Source of the DNA: Gordonia heveisoli
GTDB lineage: Bacteria > Actinomycetota > Actinomycetes > Mycobacteriales > Mycobacteriaceae
DNA: 64,000 nt
NCBI RefSeq assembly: GCF_030315745.1
Contig: NZ_JASXSH010000013.1
Span: 62,001-126,000 of the forward strand
Direction: 5' to 3'
The position numbers and the translations under genes were made by a program. Positions 27,055 to 35,776 of this stretch are shown one piece after another (the first letter of the stretch is position 1; each line of letters opens with the position of its first letter). The notes beneath the pieces were generated by a model. It was given only the letters and a program-made list of their open reading frames with translations. It ran no database searches and was not told the origin of the DNA.

Positions 27055-27854
27055 GACGACTTCTCCACGCTGGCCAGCACCTTGCGGACATGTGCGGCGG
27101 CCGCGGGACCCTCGTAGGCGCCGACCACCTCCTCGATACCGCCCTCCATCCGGATCTGGCCGTGATCGATCCACAGCGCCCGGTCGCACAGCTGGGCAAG
27201 GAACTCGTTGGAGTGGCTGGCGAAGACGAGGATGCCCGATCGTTCGACGAGCGCCTGCAGACGCGCACGTGCCTTCTTCATGAAGTCGGCGTCGACCGCA
27301 CCGATGCCCTCGTCGAGGATGAGGATCTCGGGGTCGATGGAGGTCACCACACCGAGCGCGACGCGCACGCGCATACCGGTCGAGTAGGTGCGCAACGGCA
27401 TCTGCAGGTGGTCACCGAGTTCGGTGAATTCGGCGATGTCGTCGATCTTGCGCAGCATCTCCTTGCGGCTCATCCCCAGGAACATGCCGCGGATGATGAT
27501 GTTCTCGTAGCCGGAGATCTCCGGGTCCATGCCGACGCCGAGGTCGAACACCGGGGCGACGCGACCGCGGATCCGGCAGTCACCGCGGGTCGGCTCGTAG
27601 ATCCCCGACAGCAGCCGCAGCAGCGTCGACTTACCGGCGCCGTTGTGGCCGACCAGACCCACCCGATCGCCGTGCTTGAGGTGCACGTTGATGTCGCGCA
27701 GCGCCTCGACCACGACGACATTCGAATCGGTCGAACCGATGACGCCACCGGCGGCACCGATCACCGATTTCTTCAGTGAGCGGGTCTTGGCGTCGAAGAT
27801 GGGGAAGTCGACACACGCATCCCAGGTGTCGACGCGAACCTCATTAGCAGCCAT
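27051..27854 (-). CDS. wzt: Galactan/polysaccharide exporter ATP-binding subunit (Wzt, Rv3781-like)
   Basis: This 267-residue ABC ATPase of the O-antigen exporter group has Walker A GHNGAGKST (69-77), signature YSTGM (157-161), Walker B ILILDE (177-182) and the switch His in ASHS. All catalytic residues are present. With the Wzm partner upstream it forms the transporter thought to flip lipid-linked galactan across the plasma membrane in mycolate actinobacteria. It lacks the extra C-terminal carbohydrate-binding domain of some O-antigen Wzt proteins, as does the mycobacterial protein. It is 9 bases after wzm and overlaps glfT1, so synthesis and export of galactan are translationally linked. 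Confidence 0.94.
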   Translation of the reverse strand: MAANEVRVDTWDACVDFPIFDAKTRSLKKSVIGAAGGVIGSTDSNVVVVEALRDINVHLKHGDRVGLVGHNGAGKSTLLRLLSGIYEPTRGDCRIRGRVAPVFDLGVGMDPEISGYENIIIRGMFLGMSRKEMLRKIDDIAEFTELGDHLQMPLRTYSTGMRVRVALGVVTSIDPEILILDEGIGAVDADFMKKARARLQALVERSGILVFASHSNEFLAQLCDRALWIDHGQIRMEGGIEEVVGAYEGPAAAAHVRKVLASVEKSS

Positions 27855-27863
27855 GTGTAGTTC

Positions 27864-28727
27864 CTAAACCCAGTACGCCACGCGGGCGCGGTAGTTGCGC
27901 AGCACCAACAGGCCGGCGGTCCAGCCCAGCAGCGTGCAGCCGATCACGATCGCCCAGTGATAGAAGTCCACATGTTCGCCCAGCAGTGGTCCGCGGGCGA
28001 TCTCCAGGTAGTGGTACATCGGGTTGATCTCGACGATCCGCAGCCGCGACGATTCCTCACCGGTCGTCGAACCCAGGCTCTGGGTGCTCCAGATGATCGG
28101 CGTCATGAAGAAGATCAGCTGTACGACGGTGGTCAGGAGCTGACCGATGTCGCGGAAGCGGGTGGACAGGATGCCGAAGACGATCGCCACCCACACCGCG
28201 TTGAGCAGGTAGAGCGCGATGGCGGGGAACACCAGCAGGATCGACCAGTGCATCGGTGGCGGGAAGATGATGAAGATCGCCACGATGATCACCACGTTGT
28301 GCGCGAAGATGATCGACTGCCGCCACACCACGCGGTACACGTGCACGCTGACCGGGGCGGGCAGCTGCTTGATCAGGCCCTCGTTCTTCGCGTACACCTC
28401 GGCGCCGTCGAGGATCGAACTCTGGATGAAGTTCCAGAAGATGAAACCGAGCGCCACATACGGCAGGAAGACCTTGATGTCCTGGCCGAAGAGTTCGCCG
28501 TAGAGCAGACCCATCGCGACCGCCGTCACACCTGTCGCAATGGTGATCCAGAGCGGGCCGAGGACCGAGCGGCGATACCGCTGCTTGATGTCCTGCCAGC
28601 CCAGGTGGAGCCACAGTTCGCGGTTGTTCAGACCGTCGCGTAGATCACGGATCGCCCGTTTGAACGTGCGTGATCCAGAACTCGTCGGACGCGCTGGGAT
28701 CGCGTCGTCGTCCACTACCGCTGACAC
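27864..28727 (-). CDS. wzm: Galactan/polysaccharide exporter permease (Wzm, Rv3783-like)
   Basis: This protein of about 287 residues has the ABC-2 polysaccharide-export permease layout. An amphipathic start (RDLRDGLNNRELWLHLGWQDIKQRYRRS) is followed by six membrane helices from about 50 to 280. The conserved NEGLIKQLPAP loop and EINPMYHYLEIARGPLL lie between them. It pairs with Wzt downstream. GTG at 28725-28727 is chosen; another in-frame GTG at 28713-28715 would drop four residues. The frame is open far upstream, but that part overlaps bpa in another frame. It lies 65 bases after bpa on the same strand. Confidence 0.9.
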   Translation of the reverse strand: MSAVVDDDAIPARPTSSGSRTFKRAIRDLRDGLNNRELWLHLGWQDIKQRYRRSVLGPLWITIATGVTAVAMGLLYGELFGQDIKVFLPYVALGFIFWNFIQSSILDGAEVYAKNEGLIKQLPAPVSVHVYRVVWRQSIIFAHNVVIIVAIFIIFPPPMHWSILLVFPAIALYLLNAVWVAIVFGILSTRFRDIGQLLTTVVQLIFFMTPIIWSTQSLGSTTGEESSRLRIVEINPMYHYLEIARGPLLGEHVDFYHWAIVIGCTLLGWTAGLLVLRNYRARVAYWV

Positions 28728-28792
28728 GGGGTCCCACTGTACTGGTCCGCGGGTGCCCGGCCCGAAACGCCCGGTGACGCCCGTGCCCTCCG

Positions 28793-29326
28793 TTACAGGT
28801 ACTGGCCGGTGCTCGGACCGTGCGGGGCGCCGGTCACACCCGGGGGCAGCGCGCCCTGACGCATCTGCTCGAGCTGGGCGCGGGCAGCCATCTGCTGGGC
28901 GAACAGGGCGGTCTGGATGCCGTGGAAGAGTCCTTCCAGCCAGCCGACCAGCTGGGCCTGGGCGATGCGGAGTTCGGCGTCCGAGGGGGTGGCGTCGTCG
29001 GTGAACGGGAGCGCGAGACGTTCGAGTTCCTCCCGCAGCTCGGGGGCCAGACCGTCTTCGAGCTCGCGGATCGAGGACTGGTGGATCTCCCGCAGCCGGA
29101 CCCGGGAGGCGTCGTCGAGGGGAGCGGCCCGCACCTCCTCGAGGAGCTGCTTGATCATCGTGCCGATCCGCATGACCTTCGCCGGCTGCTCGACCATGTC
29201 GGCGACGCTGCTCTGCTCTTCGGTCGCCTTGCCGTCGGCCGCGCCAGCTCCGACGACGATGACACCGTCGGTGTCGCCGGACATCGGGGAGCCGAACGGG
29301 CTGGGGTTGCTGCCATCGGTAACCAT
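28793..29326 (-). CDS. bpa: Bacterial proteasome activator Bpa (DUF2587)
   Basis: This 177-residue protein matches M. tuberculosis Rv3780/Bpa (about 178) closely through the four-helix core, from DMVEQPAKVMRIGTMIKQLL to AQLVGWLEGLFHGIQTALF. The C-terminus ends GQYL, the tail that docks on the 20S proteasome alpha ring. Bpa forms a dodecameric ring and opens the proteasome gate without ATP, feeding unstructured proteins. The start ATG at 29324-29326 gives a disordered acidic N-terminus of about 40 residues. It precedes wzm by 65 bases on the same strand and diverges from the aminotransferase-like gene. Its presence places the organism among proteasome-bearing actinobacteria. Confidence 0.96.
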   Translation of the reverse strand: MVTDGSNPSPFGSPMSGDTDGVIVVGAGAADGKATEEQSSVADMVEQPAKVMRIGTMIKQLLEEVRAAPLDDASRVRLREIHQSSIRELEDGLAPELREELERLALPFTDDATPSDAELRIAQAQLVGWLEGLFHGIQTALFAQQMAARAQLEQMRQGALPPGVTGAPHGPSTGQYL

Positions 29327-29431
29327 GTCCCCATTGTGCCCAATGGCGACGCAGGCACCGTTCAGGCCCGGGTGCCGGGCTGATCGTGGACACGGTGAGG
29401 CCGCGCGGACACGACGTCTATCGTTTAGGCC

Positions 29432-30628
29432 ATGCCGTTCGACGTCGCCCACGTGCGTGGATTGTTTCCATCGCTCGGCGACGGGTGGATTCACCTTGAT
29501 CCGCAGGTCGGGATGCAGATCCCCGACTCCGTCGCCACCGCGGTGTCACGCGGGTTCCGTCAGCTGGTGTCGGCGCCCGGCGGTGGCTATCCCGCCGCCC
29601 GGCAGACCGCCGATGCGGTTGACGGGGCGCGCCGCGCGATCGCGGATCTACTGGCCGCCGACCCGGCCGGGGTGGTGTTGGGGCCGTCCCGGGCGGCCGT
29701 GGTCGGCGCCCTCGCCGATGCGGTCACGCCCAACACCTGGTTGCGCGGGGAGGTCGTCGTGTCCCGCGCCGACGACGAGTCCAACATCGTGCCCTGGCTG
29801 GGTGTCGTCGACCGATACGGGGCGCGCGTGCGCTGGGCCGAGGTCGACGTCGAGACCGGTGGACTGCCGGTCTGGCAGTACAAGGATCTGATCAACCAGA
29901 ACACGGCGATCGTCGCGGTGACGCTGGCCTCGTCGACGACCGGCGCGATCACCGATGTCGGCGAGATCGTGCCGCTGGCCCGGGCGGCCGGGGCGCTGCT
30001 CGTCGTCGACGCGACCAGCGCCGCCCCCTACCTGCCGTTGGACATCAACGACCTCGGCGCCGACGTTCTGATGGTCTCGGCCGAACGCTGGGGTGGGCCG
30101 CGGATGGCGGCGCTCGCGTTCCGCGAGCCGCGCACCATCGACCGGCTGCGGTCGATCTCGATGGATCCGCACGCGGTGGGTCCGGCCCGCCTGGAACTCG
30201 AACCGCATCAGGGTGGGCTGCTGTCCGGGTTGGTCGCCTCGGTGGAACATCTGGCCGGACTCGACGAGGAAGCCATCGGCAAGCGGCGTCGTCGGGTCGT
30301 CTCCGCGATGGACGGTGTCTACGAGTATCTCCGCAGGCTGACCTACTATCTGACGACGTCGCTGTCGCAGAACAGCCTGGTCAACGTCGTGGGCACGGAG
30401 GAGAACCGGGTGCCGATCGTGAGTTTCGCGGTCGAGGGTGTCAGCGCCGACAAAGTGGTGCACCGGCTCGCCGACAACGGCATCTGCGCGCTCGCCGACG
30501 TGCCCAGCCGGGCGCTCACCCGGATGGGCGTGACCGACTTCGGGGGTGCGGTGACCATCGGTTTGGCGCCCTATTCCACGCCCTACGAGGTCGATCACCT
30601 GGTCCGGACACTGGGCTCGCTGGGCTGA
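29432..30628 (+). CDS. Class-V aminotransferase/cysteine-desulfurase-like protein without PLP lysine
   Basis: This 398-residue protein has the SufS/CsdA fold throughout, with NIVPWLGVVDRYGARVRWAEVD (117-138) and VVDATSAAPYLPLD, where Asp193 would bind the PLP ring nitrogen. Where SufS has the Schiff-base lysine in SxHKxxGP, this reads SAERWGGP, so Arg219 replaces Lys. The two His that stack on PLP are replaced by Asp115-Glu116. It is therefore probably not a desulfurase. I recall the M. tuberculosis homologue Rv3778c sharing this place beside bpa, so the change may be conserved, not decay. The frame is intact with clean codon use. Binding of another ligand or a scaffold role is possible. Confidence 0.88.
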   Translation: MPFDVAHVRGLFPSLGDGWIHLDPQVGMQIPDSVATAVSRGFRQLVSAPGGGYPAARQTADAVDGARRAIADLLAADPAGVVLGPSRAAVVGALADAVTPNTWLRGEVVVSRADDESNIVPWLGVVDRYGARVRWAEVDVETGGLPVWQYKDLINQNTAIVAVTLASSTTGAITDVGEIVPLARAAGALLVVDATSAAPYLPLDINDLGADVLMVSAERWGGPRMAALAFREPRTIDRLRSISMDPHAVGPARLELEPHQGGLLSGLVASVEHLAGLDEEAIGKRRRRVVSAMDGVYEYLRRLTYYLTTSLSQNSLVNVVGTEENRVPIVSFAVEGVSADKVVHRLADNGICALADVPSRALTRMGVTDFGGAVTIGLAPYSTPYEVDHLVRTLGSLG

Positions 30629-30637
30629 TTTGTCGGT

Positions 30638-30663
30638 CGATTGGAGCACGAAATCTCCAATCG
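30638..30663. terminator. Perfect stem-loop after the aminotransferase-like gene
   Basis: CGATTGGAG (30638-30646) pairs perfectly with CTCCAATCG (30655-30663) round an 8-base loop, 10 bases past the stop at 30628 and followed by GTTTTG. It fits an intrinsic terminator. It also lies 39 bases before the MarR start at 30702, so it could instead be that regulator's operator. Confidence 0.6.
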
Positions 30664-30701
30664 GTTTTGACTGTGTGATCGTCACGGTTAGGTTGTCGAC
30701 A

Positions 30702-31196
30702 ATGAATGTTGGCGAGGAAGAGCACCGCGCGCTCACCCCCACCGAGGGTGAGACGTGGTCGGCGTTTGTGGACGGAGGCTGGGCGCTGTTCGCGTTGGTC
30801 ACCGACCAACTCAGCGCCCAGGGACTGTCCGTCGCCGACATGCGGGTTCTCGAAGCCCTCGCCGGCGCACCGCAGCGCGGTATCAGTGAACTGGCCGGTG
30901 CCGTCCATATGCGGGTCAGTACGGTGTCGCGGCAGATCGGCCGTCTCATCGAGGATGGTGACGTCGAGAAACTCAAATCCGACGGCGACGGCCGCCACCG
31001 GCTGGTGCGTCTCACCGACAAGGGCCGCGCCACCCTGAACGAGCACGTCCGGGTGCGCGACGCGGTGATCCGACGCTACGTCGTCGACGTGTTGAGCCCG
31101 GAGGAGTATGCCTGCCTCGGGCGAGCCTTCCGCAGCATCGGGGATGCGGTGATCGGCGAGCAGGCCAAGGAGAAAGGGCCGACTCAGCTCACCTGA
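30702..31196 (+). CDS. MarR-family transcriptional regulator
   Basis: This 164-residue winged-helix dimer has SVADMRVLEALAGAPQRGISELAGAVHMRVSTVSRQIGRLIEDGDVEK as helix-turn-helix (about 42-90). DGDGRHRLVRLTDKG forms the wing (about 94-108). The dimerisation helices at both ends are normal. ATG at 30702 is chosen: the frame extends upstream to 30630 but crosses the stem-loop. It overlaps the convergent quinone-oxidoreductase gene by 13 bases at the 3' ends. The ligand is unknown. The palindrome just upstream is a candidate autoregulatory site. Confidence 0.9.
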   Translation: MNVGEEEHRALTPTEGETWSAFVDGGWALFALVTDQLSAQGLSVADMRVLEALAGAPQRGISELAGAVHMRVSTVSRQIGRLIEDGDVEKLKSDGDGRHRLVRLTDKGRATLNEHVRVRDAVIRRYVVDVLSPEEYACLGRAFRSIGDAVIGEQAKEKGPTQLT

Positions 31197-32152
31197 AGTA
31201 GCACCTTGCCGATCGCGTCGCCGCTGTCGAGGTGAGCGTGGGCCGCAGCGGCCCGATCGAGGGGGAAGACCGTGTCGACGATGGGGGCGACACGGCCACC
31301 CTCGATCATCGGCCACGTCGTCGCGAGGGTGTGCTCGACGACCTCCGCTTTGCCGCCTGCGCCGTGCACCGGTCGCGACCGCAGCGTCGTACCGGCGACG
31401 GTGGCCCGCTTGGCCATCAGCAGACCGATCGGCAGCTCGGCCTTGGTGCCGCCCTGCATCCCGATGATGACCAGTCGACCACCGGTGGCCAGCGCGTCGA
31501 TGTTGCCGCGCAGATATTTGGCGCCGATGATGTCGAGGATGACGTCGGCGCCCCCCTCGGCAGCCAGAACTTCGGCGAAATCTGTTGTCGTGTAATCGAT
31601 CAGAAGGTCGGCGCCGAGCTCGCGACAGCGATCGAGTTTGGCGGCGTTGCGAGCGGTCACCGCCACCCGCGCGCCGACCGCATGTGCGACCTGGATGGCG
31701 TGCGTCCCGATGCCGCTCGACCCGCCGTGGACCAGCAGCAGCTCCCCGCCCCGCAGTCCGGCCATGCCGAATACGTTCGACGCCACTGTGCAGGCCACCT
31801 CGGGCAGCGCGGCGGCGTCGACGAGACTCACCCCGGACGGCACCGGCAGCAACTGCGCGGCGGGCACGGCGACCTGTTCGGCGTAGCCGCCGCCGGCCAA
31901 CAATGCGCACACCTCGTCGCCCACCGCCCAGCCCGCGACGTCGGGACCCAGCTCTGCGATCCGACCCGAGACCTCCAGCCCGAGCGTATCCGAAGCGCCC
32001 GGCGGTGGTGGATACAAACCCTTGCGCTGCAACAGATCTGCCCGATTCACCCCGGCTGCGACGACGTCGACGACCACCTCACCGGCACCCGCCCGCGGTG
32101 CCGGCACATCGTCGACCGAGAGATTCTGATCCGTGACCACGATTGCCTTCAT
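31184..32152 (-). CDS. Zinc-independent quinone-oxidoreductase-like MDR protein
   Basis: This 322-residue medium-chain reductase starts MKAIVVTDQNLSVDDV. The GroES-like half includes GVNRADLLQRKGLYPPPPG, a hallmark of quinone oxidoreductase/PIG3-like members. The NADPH-binding motif is VHGGSSGIGTHAIQVA (about 141-156). No catalytic zinc ligands are present. It reduces quinones or enones with NADPH. The start ATG is at 32150-32152. In M. tuberculosis a similar protein (Rv3777) lies beside the Rv3778c homologue, so this neighbourhood appears conserved. It converges on the MarR gene, overlapping by 13 bases. Confidence 0.92.
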   Translation of the reverse strand: MKAIVVTDQNLSVDDVPAPRAGAGEVVVDVVAAGVNRADLLQRKGLYPPPPGASDTLGLEVSGRIAELGPDVAGWAVGDEVCALLAGGGYAEQVAVPAAQLLPVPSGVSLVDAAALPEVACTVASNVFGMAGLRGGELLLVHGGSSGIGTHAIQVAHAVGARVAVTARNAAKLDRCRELGADLLIDYTTTDFAEVLAAEGGADVILDIIGAKYLRGNIDALATGGRLVIIGMQGGTKAELPIGLLMAKRATVAGTTLRSRPVHGAGGKAEVVEHTLATTWPMIEGGRVAPIVDTVFPLDRAAAAHAHLDSGDAIGKVLLQVS

Positions 32153-32235
32153 TCTCCCGATCGTGTCACAGCCGCCCCGATCGGCGGGACCGGTCGGCGC
32201 CGGGTGTCGGGTGCTCACGTACTCTTGCAGGTCAG

Positions 32236-32323
32236 GGAAGCGTGGCAGAGCGGCCGAATGCACTCGCCTTGAAAGCGAGCGTGGGTAAAACCACCGGGGG
32301 TTCAAATCCCTCCGCTTCCGCCA
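32236..32323 (+). tRNA. tRNA-Ser (anticodon TGA)
   Basis: The acceptor stem GGAAGCG (32236-32242) pairs with CGCTTCC (32313-32319). G320 is the discriminator and CCA is encoded at 32321-32323. The anticodon arm CTCGC-CTTGAAA-GCGAG places TGA at 32270-32272. The extra arm GTGGGTAAAACCAC is long, as in type II serine tRNAs, and the T arm GGGGGTTCAAATCCCTC is canonical. A TACTCT hexamer 11 bases upstream may be the promoter -10. Confidence 0.97.
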
Positions 32324-32334
32324 TTGTGATGAGT

Positions 32335-32362
32335 CGCGACATCGTTGACAGACGATGTCGCG
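32335..32362 (+). terminator. Terminator after tRNA-Ser
   Basis: CGCGACATCGT (32335-32345) pairs perfectly with ACGATGTCGCG (32352-32362) round a 6-base loop, 12 bases after the tRNA, followed by GCTTATTGCGTTTGT. It should end the tRNA transcript. From here to 32525 I see nothing else. Confidence 0.8.
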
Positions 32363-32525
32363 GCTTATTGCGTTTGTGGGGGGTCATCGGGTGTGGGCCC
32401 GCTGATGAACGTCGGCGCCTGACGCCGCCAATCAGACCGGGCAGGAGCCGCTCACAACTGCTGAGCGTGACGAGCTGACTCGATTGCGCCGACAGGTCGC
32501 CGACCAGGAGAGAGGCATCGCGTGA

Positions 32526-33467
32526 TCATGCCGCGCCTCCGATGACGCGGGGACGTCGCGGGTCATGTCCGCTGCGTTTGATCTCCTTTGCCGCCCAGGG
32601 CAGATAGGCGAGGCCGATCGGAAGGCGGTCGAAGATCGGGGCGAGCGCCCTGATCACCCGAGCCGCCCGAAGGAATCTGCGTTCCCGGCTCGCCGACCAC
32701 TCGATGCCCACAGCTGTTTTGACCTGTGCGGGAAGGGTCCCCGCGAGTACGGTCCGAGTGAACGCATTGATCGGGGTGGCGATCGGCCACCACAACCATG
32801 CGGGGATCGGACCTGGGCGGGGCACGCCCTTACGGATGTAGCCTGCGCCGTAGCGGACCACCCGATTGGGTGCCATCCGGTCGAGCATGTCATCCCAGTA
32901 CTCGACGAACTCGTCGTAGGTCTCCGGTTGGTTGCGCGCACTGACCCCGTAGAGCCGATACCACGCCTTGCCCTCCTCGAAGATCTGCTGCTTCTCCGCA
33001 TACGACAACGGCCGGATGAAGGTGTCGGCGCCGTAGATCACCTGATCGATGAATGTCGCATGCGCCCAGTAGAACAGCTCGGGATTGAGCGCGTGATAGC
33101 GCGACCCGTCGGGCATCTGACCCTTGATCGGGCGATGGAAGTCCCGCACCTTCTGCCCCCACGTGTGGGGATCGCTCGAGTACACCGTGTGCAGGACGGG
33201 GATGGCCGTCCGGCGGGCACGGCCGACGAAGTCTCCGAAGATGACAGAGTGGTCGTCGACGGCCTGGGCCAGTTGGGCGATGGAGTTCTCGGTGGAGGCG
33301 AGCCGCTGAAAACCCAGGAGCTGCACGCGCAGATCGCCGTAGTACCGCCAGATCAGCGAGTCGGGTCCCAGTGGAGGTGTGGCTCGGTGCGAGTCGTCCC
33401 CGACCGTCAGTGCACGGGCCTCCCCGGTGAAGTCGTCGAAGGCCGACGACGCGCGTGGGCAGGTCAT
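32526..33467 (-). CDS. MpaB/rubber-oxygenase-domain protein (DUF2236)
   Basis: This 313-residue protein belongs to the DUF2236 group, which includes fungal ER oxygenase MpaB and the haem rubber oxygenase Lcp. Early LIWRYYGDLRVQLLG and FHRPIKG segments and the HATFIDQVIYGADTF segment, whose His is a candidate haem or metal ligand, match the family core. No signal peptide is visible, unlike secreted Lcp, so it should act in the cytoplasm. The ATG at 33465-33467 overlaps the P450 stop (ATGA), which fixes it as last gene of the five-gene oxidative operon. The reaction is unknown; oxidative cleavage of a C=C bond in a hydrophobic substrate is a fair guess. Confidence 0.85.
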   Translation of the reverse strand: MTCPRASSAFDDFTGEARALTVGDDSHRATPPLGPDSLIWRYYGDLRVQLLGFQRLASTENSIAQLAQAVDDHSVIFGDFVGRARRTAIPVLHTVYSSDPHTWGQKVRDFHRPIKGQMPDGSRYHALNPELFYWAHATFIDQVIYGADTFIRPLSYAEKQQIFEEGKAWYRLYGVSARNQPETYDEFVEYWDDMLDRMAPNRVVRYGAGYIRKGVPRPGPIPAWLWWPIATPINAFTRTVLAGTLPAQVKTAVGIEWSASRERRFLRAARVIRALAPIFDRLPIGLAYLPWAAKEIKRSGHDPRRPRVIGGAA

Positions 33468-34879
33468 GTGTGCTCCTCGGTCCGCGTGCGCCGACGCAGG
33501 ACGATCGGCAGTCCGTCTGCCGGATACGGTCCAGTCAGATATCCCATGCGGGGTGAATATCCCTGGGGTACCGACCATTCGAAGTCGAGGAGCATGCGGT
33601 GCAGGATGGATTTGGCTTCCATCCCGCCGAAGTACATCCCGATGCACTTGTGCACTCCGCCGCCGAACGGGGTGAACTGATGACGATGGGCCTTGTCCTC
33701 GCGGTTGTCCTCGGCAAAGCGGTTGGGGTCGAAGGTGTCCGGGTCACGCCACCACGGTTCCATCCGGTGGCCGGACGATACCGCCGCGCCGACGAGGGTG
33801 CCCTTGGGGATGAAGTGGCCGAGCAGTTCGGTGTCCTCGGTGGTCTTGCGGGCCAGTGCGCCGACCGGAGAGCATAGGCGCAGGCTCTCCTTGAACACCA
33901 GGTCCAGGGACGGCAGCTTGTCGATGTCGTCGTAGGTCAGGTAGTTGCGGCCGAGTGCCTCGCTCTCCTGACGGACCCGATCCTGCCATTCGCGATGTGC
34001 GGCAAGGTTGTAGATCATCATCGACACCGTTGTCGTGGTGGTGTCGTGGGCGGCCATCATCAGGAAGATCATGTGGTTGATGATGTCGTCGTCGCCGAAC
34101 TCGGCACCGTCGTCGGCCTGGGCGTTGCACAGGACGCTGAACAGATCGGTGCCGGGGTTTGCGCGGGCCTGGGGGAGCTTCGCGCGGAAGAAGTCCTCCA
34201 AGGTCTTTCGTCCGCGTAGCCCCGCACGCCATTTACCGCCGGGGACGTCGTGGCGCACCACCGACAGGGTCGCCTGCACCGCCGCGGTGAAGGCATCTCG
34301 TAGATCCTGCGACTGCGCGTCGAGATCCTCGCCCATGAACACCTGTGAGGCGATCTGCAGGGTCAGGCGTTTGACGGCGGGATAACTCATGAATTCGGTG
34401 TCCGGCGCCCACGACGTCAGCGTGTGATCGATGGTGGTGGTCATGGTCTCGAGGTAGCCGATGAGCCGGGGCCGGGTGAACGCCTGTTGCAGGGTACGAC
34501 GGTGGTAGAGATGCTCATCGGAGTCCATCAGCAGGATCCCGCGCCGGAAGAAGGGTTCGAGGAACTGCTCCCAGCCGGAGCCGGCGAACGTCTTGCTGCG
34601 ATGGGACAGTACTTGCCCCACCGCATCGGGGCCCACGGCCATCACCACATCCCGGCCGGCCAGGCGGGTCCAGAAGACCGGTCCGTACAACTCGTACTGG
34701 CGGCGATGCAGGGCCAGGAGATCCTCGAAGGCCTCGAAGGTGTGGCCGGCGATCGGCAGCCCCGGATCACCCAGGACCGGCCGCAGCGTGGAATCGGCAG
34801 GTGGGGTGGCGAGTTCGCGTGCGGGCCGGTGCACGGTACGGGTCGCCCGGGCGAGCAGCGTGGTCATCGTCCGGGTCAT
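33464..34879 (-). CDS. Cytochrome P450
   Basis: This 471-residue soluble P450 has the I-helix oxygen-activation motif AAHDTTTT (277-284), the K-helix ExxR in KESLRL (330-335) and haem loop FTPFGGGVHKC with ligand Cys412. A short hydrophilic N-terminus and a Pro-rich hinge (TLRPVLGDPGLPIAGHTF) resemble the bacterial class related to CYP120/CYP26 and eukaryotic microsomal enzymes more than CYP125-type. Start choice: ATG at 34877-34879, although a GTG at 34889-34891 that overlaps the SDR stop would add four residues. It needs a ferredoxin and reductase, neither of which is encoded in the operon. The substrate is probably an apolar lipid or terpenoid. Confidence 0.93.
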   Translation of the reverse strand: MTRTMTTLLARATRTVHRPARELATPPADSTLRPVLGDPGLPIAGHTFEAFEDLLALHRRQYELYGPVFWTRLAGRDVVMAVGPDAVGQVLSHRSKTFAGSGWEQFLEPFFRRGILLMDSDEHLYHRRTLQQAFTRPRLIGYLETMTTTIDHTLTSWAPDTEFMSYPAVKRLTLQIASQVFMGEDLDAQSQDLRDAFTAAVQATLSVVRHDVPGGKWRAGLRGRKTLEDFFRAKLPQARANPGTDLFSVLCNAQADDGAEFGDDDIINHMIFLMMAAHDTTTTTVSMMIYNLAAHREWQDRVRQESEALGRNYLTYDDIDKLPSLDLVFKESLRLCSPVGALARKTTEDTELLGHFIPKGTLVGAAVSSGHRMEPWWRDPDTFDPNRFAEDNREDKAHRHQFTPFGGGVHKCIGMYFGGMEAKSILHRMLLDFEWSVPQGYSPRMGYLTGPYPADGLPIVLRRRTRTEEHT

Positions 34880-34887
34880 GGTGTCGC

Positions 34888-35742
34888 TCACGCGTCGCTC
34901 ACCTGCTTGCCGAGTCGGGTCAGGTATTCGGCACGACGGGGATCGGCATTGGCCTCGGTGCTCAGTTCTGCACCGCCGGCCTGGCGACGGAGCCCCTGTA
35001 AGACGCTGTTGGGCAACAGATGTGATGTGCGTTCGGCGGCACCGAGCCAGCCCGGTATCACGATCTCGGCTCTGCGGTGGAGCGTGGATTCGACGATGGC
35101 GGCAGCGATGTCCTCCGGTTCGACGGTCACCGCGGCCGGCATCGACAGTCCGGCACCGAGATCGGTGTTTACCAGGCTGGGGAGGATCGTGGTGACACTC
35201 ACGCCGTGGTCGGCGACCTCGTCGCGGACCGAGGCGCTCAGTCCGACCACCGCGTGCTTGGTCGCCGAGTAGACGGACCCGCCGGGAGTGGGCATCTTGC
35301 CGGCCAGTGACGCGACGTTGACGACGTGGCCGCGTCGTCGTTCGATCATGCCCGGCAGCACTTCTCGCATCCCGTTGATGGGTCCCCACAGATTCACGTT
35401 GATCTGGGTGGCGGTGACGGAGTCGGCCTCGTCGAGGAAGTTGCCCAGCGGCATCACGCCGGCATTGTTGACCAGGATCGAGATCGGTCCATGTGCCGAT
35501 TCGATCGCGGCACGGAAGCCGGCGAACGATTCGCGGGATCCGACGTCGAGTGCCAGTGCCTGGCAACCGAGTTCCCTGGCGGTCGCCGTCGCCGTCTCGA
35601 GGTCACGGTCACCGAGGACGACGGCCGCGCCGGCGGCCACGAATCGTGCCGCGGTGGCGCGGCCGATCCCGCGTGCGCCGCCGGTGACCGCGACCACCGC
35701 CCGTTCGATGTCGATGCGTGGGTATTTCACGAAGAATGACAT
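34888..35742 (-). CDS. Short-chain dehydrogenase/reductase
   Basis: This 284-residue classical SDR has cofactor motif VTGGARGIGRA (19-29), NNAG (92-95) and catalytic Ser145, Tyr158, Lys162 (YSATK). LGDRDLE after strand 2 suggests NAD preference. The extra 35 residues at the C-terminus (LLPNSVLQGL onward) resemble SDRs from lipid or steroid clusters. The start ATG at 35740-35742 lies 34 bases after the aldehyde-dehydrogenase stop. It probably interconverts a hydroxyl made by the P450 and a ketone or aldehyde. It is the middle gene of the TetR-controlled operon. Confidence 0.93.
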   Translation of the reverse strand: MSFFVKYPRIDIERAVVAVTGGARGIGRATAARFVAAGAAVVLGDRDLETATATARELGCQALALDVGSRESFAGFRAAIESAHGPISILVNNAGVMPLGNFLDEADSVTATQINVNLWGPINGMREVLPGMIERRRGHVVNVASLAGKMPTPGGSVYSATKHAVVGLSASVRDEVADHGVSVTTILPSLVNTDLGAGLSMPAAVTVEPEDIAAAIVESTLHRRAEIVIPGWLGAAERTSHLLPNSVLQGLRRQAGGAELSTEANADPRRAEYLTRLGKQVSDA

Positions 35743-35776
35743 GAGGTTCTTTCGTCGAAGATGGTCGTTCGGGTGC

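Noticed and set aside
32324..32525. A possible attachment site or integrated element next to tRNA-Ser
   Set aside because: No repeat of the tRNA 3' end and no integrase or phage gene is visible in the window.
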